Positions 59,905 through 64,000 of a DNA stretch of 64,000 nt are shown here, piece after piece. The first letter of the stretch is position 1. Each line of letters opens with the position of its first letter. The stretch is from Pseudisothecium myosuroides. Lineage: Eukaryota > Streptophyta > Bryopsida > Hypnales > Lembophyllaceae. The notes under the pieces are model-generated. The model had not been told where the DNA came from, did not search any database, and saw nothing but the letters and a program-made list of their open reading frames with translations. The DNA lies in the NCBI GenBank assembly GCA_951799445.1, contig OX637289.1:7593321-7657320 (forward strand), in the 5' to 3' direction. A program made the position numbers and the translations under genes.

Positions 59905-61122
59905 TTACAAATCATACGCAGGTCGAGATGAGAACTTATGTGACATGGCTGAGATTCCCGCACACGAGATAGCCCCCCGAGACGCAGCCTCCTGTTGAAA
60001 ATGAGGAGGAGAATGCGGAGCCGAAAGAGGACCACTCAAAGTCATAGTATATTGCGATTTAACAGAAGCTGCCAACCCTTTGTTGCCGCATTTCCCATAA
60101 GCAACACCCCAATCAGTTTCAATGGGATCATCCTCCAGAATGCCATTAGCCTGTTTCAAAACCATGCGTTCATCAGACCACAGACTCGTCTGTTGTTGTT
60201 GTTGTTGTTGCAGAGCTTGCACAGTATTCATGCCCCTTTCCTTGGAACAATAACTAGTCGGGTAACTAGTCTGGCCAACTGTTGTAACCTCTAGAGAATC
60301 CTCCTCCCCCAATTCCAGAGGGCAATTCTGTGATGAATGTGCGTATGTAACACACGCGTTGCACGTCTCAGGGAGTCCAGAGTATATCACCTTACACGTC
60401 TTCCCACCGTAGTTTCCAATATGCGGAAGCTCAATTCTTGTAGGCAAAGCATTCAGATCCTCCGCGGATACCAATACTCGCACTCGTAGACCTGCATTCT
60501 GAGCTCGGTTGTTTTCATCTTCCTCCACCATCAACACCACGCCAATGTGCTTCCCAATCTCAGTCAAACACTCCTTGGTTCGCAACAACGAGTTCAGGCC
60601 CGAGAATTGCACCCAGATGCCATATGCAAACGCATTCACGCAGGTAGGTTCCTCGGGCTCAAACGAAGGTTGCCAGGGGGAGAACACAACTTCGATCTCC
60701 CCAAGGAAGAAGCCACAGCGTCGGAGTGTGTCCTCCTTGCCATCTCCGAAAGAGAATGCGACCTCGAAGTAACCAAGACCGAGACAGGTTATGTGAAGGA
60801 ACGTGGAGTGGAGGTATTTCTTACACCAAGTGGAAAGCTCCCTCGCCGAGGGCTGGTTTCGTCCCTGGAGCTTCCCGAGTAACATGTGCTCTGTTGCGTT
60901 GGTATATTGGGCTGCTAGTAGCATCGCTAATGGCGCGCTCAGCGTGACAGCACGAGGTTGAGAAGCTGATTCATGATTTGAGGTTGTGTCTTCTGTTGTG
61001 GTGGCTATGGTGGGCACAGTTGGTGAAGCAGCACCCGCTTGCGAGTTGTGGACTTCGGGTTGTGCGGCTGGCTGGGCTGCACTTGCAGGGGGATGCTCAG
61101 CCATGCCGGCTATGGAGAACAT
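59905..61122 (-). CDS. LINE ORF1-type protein: DUF4283-like region plus CCHC zinc knuckle
   Basis: Intact single-exon ORF of 405 codons. Residues 1-60 are Ala/Pro/Thr-rich and disordered. About 95-235 read like the DUF4283 domain of plant L1-type ORF1/gag-like proteins (CLGLGYFEVAFSFGDGKED, then VVFSPWQPSFEPEE, then AYGIWVQFSGL). Residues 254-267 form a zinc knuckle, CNACVTYAHSSQNC (CX2CX4HX4C). A poly-Q tract lies near 302-309 (a GTT repeat on the plus strand). Such proteins bind RNA or DNA and partner the LINE ORF2 reverse transcriptase. Here no ORF2 lies downstream on the minus strand, yet this frame has no stops or shifts. A second start at Met7 (MAEHPP) is possible. It may be a truncated young LINE or a retained free-standing gene. 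Family call is firm; function here is not. Confidence 0.72.
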   Translation of the reverse strand: MFSIAGMAEHPPASAAQPAAQPEVHNSQAGAASPTVPTIATTTEDTTSNHESASQPRAVTLSAPLAMLLAAQYTNATEHMLLGKLQGRNQPSARELSTWCKKYLHSTFLHITCLGLGYFEVAFSFGDGKEDTLRRCGFFLGEIEVVFSPWQPSFEPEEPTCVNAFAYGIWVQFSGLNSLLRTKECLTEIGKHIGVVLMVEEDENNRAQNAGLRVRVLVSAEDLNALPTRIELPHIGNYGGKTCKVIYSGLPETCNACVTYAHSSQNCPLELGEEDSLEVTTVGQTSYPTSYCSKERGMNTVQALQQQQQQQTSLWSDERMVLKQANGILEDDPIETDWGVAYGKCGNKGLAASVKSQYTMTLSGPLSAPHSPPHFQQEAASRGAISCAGISAMSHKFSSRPAYDL

Positions 61123-61179
61123 CTCGGAGGCACTAACGAGGACTTTAACGAACGCTATTTTATTGAACTAAGGCGTTAA

Positions 61180-62860
61180 ATTCGTTGAAATGGCAGGAGA
61201 TTAGCACTTTCCAGGTGCCCGTTTGGGAGCCTCAAATCGAACAAGGGTCCTAGTGTCTACACTGAATAGGGGTATTAAGGGGACCAAAAAAATAAAGGGA
61301 CTTATCTTGGAAAACTGTAGATGTTTGAAACATGATGTACAACCCCCGGACACTTCAATAACTATTGATGTACAAAAAAGGTAGATATTTATATAGTGTG
61401 AAATGTCGATTAATTAGTATGGGTCCCCTTAATACCCCTATTCAGTGCAGAAGTCTGGGCACTTGACTGTCACAATTTTGACACTATGAAATACGCCGAT
61501 TTAGTGAATTTGACCATAACTGTTGCAACAGGAGTAGAGTTGGACTCAATCTATTCAAGAGGCGGCAAGCTGTGGGAACCACTTGCTAGCTCAGGACGGC
61601 GGAAATGAGAAAGAAACAGTAGACTAATGAAAGACTAGCCAGACAGGCACCTCGCTATGCAGTGACGTATCAGAAAGCAGCTCTACCTTGGCACCATTTG
61701 AATCGATTTATGGTAGTCGAGGAGTTGCAAGCCTGAACTCGACAGTCTCTTCGACTCTGATATCGTGAAGACTACGCAACGTGCACCACCTGAATTTTTT
61801 TTTATTACCCATTTGACTGCAATTCGATAAGTACACTGCATGACTCTGAGAATGATAAGGGAAGAGTTTGTAGTATAATTAACTCAGAAACGTCCTCGGG
61901 ATTCTACCTCGAAACTGTTAAAACTTATTTACACAAACATTGTGGGAATCTAGGGTAGCGACTTAGTTAGTATACGAGCGGCTGATATCAAGATGTCACA
62001 GATTAATGTGAAAGCAAGCATAAGATATGAGCTTAATTTATTTGTTTGATATTATGGATTGTAATTCCTCTCAACTGAGAGGCAACTCTTTTATGAACTC
62101 CAGACCTGGGATCTCTAATTTCATATCATGGCATCAAGGAGACAAGGGCGCCGGACCCCTGAAAAAAGATTGATATATTCTTGATAGGCACATTTAGCTA
62201 TCCCCTGTTTACACATTATATGCAAGTCAACCATAGATATTGTTGACCATGCAAATATGCAACACCTAATCCTTCTCTCCATCAACGTGCACTTATAATG
62301 GCGTCGTTGATCATCGTCAGCGTGACAGAGCATGACGGACCCAACGTATTCGTCTGCAAGGCACCATTCTGATCGTCATATGGCGAAATTTCCAAAGATT
62401 GGCGCATTTCCAGGCGCCCGTCAGCAGCCGTTGACCTCTACCTCTCCGAGATTTTTGAGCTCTGTGCAGTTGGAAAGTCACTATTTAGTTGCTTTAAACA
62501 AGTCAGTTTAACTATTATGACCATAGTTTGCTTTCTACAACATCAATGTCATTTAATTGGCGAATTTCCATGACTTGGGCACTTTTCAGGGCACTCAGCC
62601 TGAAATGTAAATCTTTTCCAATCCTAGTTTTTGCAGTTTTGAGAAGATGAATGTCACATTTTGGCATCCAGAATCACGCCAATTCTATGGGATGTTGAAG
62701 ATCTATTATTAAAATTTCTAATATGACAAAATTTCAAGAAATTGATTCTTTTCCAAATGTTCATCTAAAACCCCAGATCTGTATCCATGCTAGTTCTTAG
62801 AGCTCTGTGCACTTGACTGTCACAATTTTGGCGCTTTGAAACACTCCAGTTTAACTCTTA
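61180..62860. repeat. diverged direct repeats flanking ORF1 gene's 5' side
   Basis: 'agcactttccaggtgcccg' (61203) and 'gcgcatttccaggcgcccg' (62402) are followed by 'cacttgactgtcacaattt' (61459) and 'gtgcagttggaaagtcact' (62464); a third partial copy lies at 62580-62860 ('gcacttgactgtcacaattttggcgc'). Once the MITE is removed from the first copy, spacing in copies 1 and 2 agrees (about 60 bp). On the minus strand this is upstream of the ORF1-type gene. Confidence 0.5.
61260..61447. mobile_element. TA-type MITE, family C, near-perfect TIR
   Basis: Left CACTGAATAGGGGTATTAAG and right reverse-complement are identical and continue GGGACC: 26 exact bases. Flanks are TA on the left and CA on the right (one change from a TA duplication). 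Interior 'gtgaaatgtcgattaattagta' matches 44279-44520. 188 bp. The perfect TIR suggests it is the youngest copy here. Confidence 0.75.
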
Positions 62861-64000
62861 CGACCATTACTATACGACCTTTGCTACATTTGGTTGATCT
62901 TCCGTAGTTGAGACGAATGCTCATGTTTGGAGCTCATATGCTAACGAAACAATTCAAATAAAAACGCTGTAATTTGATCTACTCTTGGTCCTGAGCAGTT
63001 TGTGCGAATGTTGAAGGCAATTGAAGCACAAGACTGTCTAGCTTGTTTGAATCATTTTAGGGTGAATTTTGAGAAACTTCTGAGCCCGTACATCACAGGC
63101 ATATTGTCATCCCAAGGAAGACTTAGAATGAACAGTCAGCAACAAAACAAGAGGGGCTGAATTGTAAGCCGTATCCACTCCCCACTTTGTGTTTATTGTC
63201 AATTTCATTAAATTGGTGCGATTCTGGGCCCTAAAATTGTGAAATTCATCTACACACAGCTCAAAAACTAGGACGGGTATAGATTTCCGTTCCAGGCTCT
63301 CTGAATAGTGCACGAAGTCGTGACATCCACCACTCTAACGGGTATTGATGTGGTTTTTTTTTCTTCTTATGCTGAGCTTCGAGGAGATTATTTTGCTCCT
63401 CCATCCGATCATCCAAAATTATAGCTGCCTCATTCGGATTTTTCTTCTAGATTACTCAATTCTGGAGCTTGGTTGTGAAGGCTGAAAGTACTTCCTTGCA
63501 CTTCTGGACTCTGAACTTGAGTGACCAAATAAATTTTGAGGTTTGACAGACACAATCACACAATCGATCGTAATCGCTAACTCTTGGAGAGCAGATCCTC
63601 AAGAACTCTTCAAATCATGTACATGTAACCAACGCAGATTATAATCATTGATACTACAAAATCTGCAGTGCAAGAAGAACGGTTGATTCTCTTGATCAAT
63701 TTCAGCTGAATGGTCCAGGCTAGTCTGGGATCCGGATTGGTTTGTTTTTTCTTCTAAACTTCATTGAATGCTACTGATCATTCAATTTATATAAATGAAA
63801 CAATAAAAAATTTCAGCTGAAAGCTTGGGGACTTCCGGGGATACCGAAACTGCCCTCACCGATCGTGTGCAGGTTACAGGCTGATTTAGATCTCTTTGGA
63901 AGCCAAATGAACAGTGAGCACATCTGTCTAGATACGAATAATGATAGAAGTCTTGATTTGACCTAATTTTCATTCCGAGTCATCCGCAAGTCATAAAGAT
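62861..64000. other. spacer, moderately GC
   Basis: Less AT-rich than most of the window. I find no convincing exon, splice pair or repeat terminus; short minus-strand frames at 63107-63313 and 63782-63973 have no recognisable domain. Confidence 0.4.

Noticed and set aside
59322..61175. The ORF1-type gene as cargo of a TTAA element (TTAACCCTTAAATG at 59318, TTAA at 61176)
   Set aside because: The right side reads GGCG before TTAA and does not form a convincing inverted repeat with the left end.
1..64000. CRISPR arrays, bacterial operons or phage
   Set aside because: Introns, plant LBD gene and plant transposon termini identify eukaryotic nuclear DNA; the ~45-bp array at 38455 is a CACTA subterminal repeat, not a CRISPR.

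Overview
This is nuclear DNA from a land plant. It is AT-rich and gene-poor, with introns of GT...AG type, plant transposon termini (CACTA, Harbinger-like and L1-type LINE remnants) and one clear plant-specific transcription-factor gene, a class II LOB-domain (LBD) gene. Roughly one cellular gene in 64 kb suggests a large, repeat-rich genome. The LBD sequence would fit a seedless plant (lycophyte, fern or bryophyte), but the window alone cannot fix the lineage.

Layout. 1-13 kb: AT-rich spacer with TTAA-flanked elements (1286-2123, 6858-7797, 10942-11567, 11595-12474), a Harbinger-like MITE and two decayed coding relics. 13-22 kb: a foldback element (14829-17225) broken by two later insertions, a three-copy tandem MITE array (20332-21226) and two small hairpin elements. 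22.6-23.4 kb: a GC-rich island with a TATA-like site but no recognisable gene. 24-36 kb: MITEs, a dead Ty3/gypsy gag with an opposing decayed frame, and two L1-type LINE 3' remnants. 36-39 kb: a complete non-autonomous CACTA element with an exact 3-bp target duplication. 40-45 kb: more TTAA and TA elements. 45-50 kb: the LBD gene with its GC-rich promoter and intron-containing leader. 50-59 kb: TTAA elements and spacer. 59.9-61.1 kb: an intact minus-strand ORF of LINE ORF1 type (DUF4283-like plus zinc knuckle) with no ORF2. 61-64 kb: diverged direct repeats and spacer.

Main novelty. At least eleven elements of about 0.2-0.94 kb have both ends visible. Their termini are close to CCCCTAAAGGAC, and ten of the eleven have TTAA on both sides. 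This is a piggyBac-type signature, which is unusual for a land plant. Together they cover about 8.2 kb (13%) of the window, and none encodes a visible transposase. At least five other repeat families (two TA-flanked MITE families, a foldback, a CACTA and a Harbinger-like family) share the window. Several nested insertions let target sites be read against uninterrupted sister repeats.

The LBD gene is the only confident cellular gene. The ORF1-type gene may be a LINE fragment or a free-standing copy. Everything else is mobile-element sequence or spacer.
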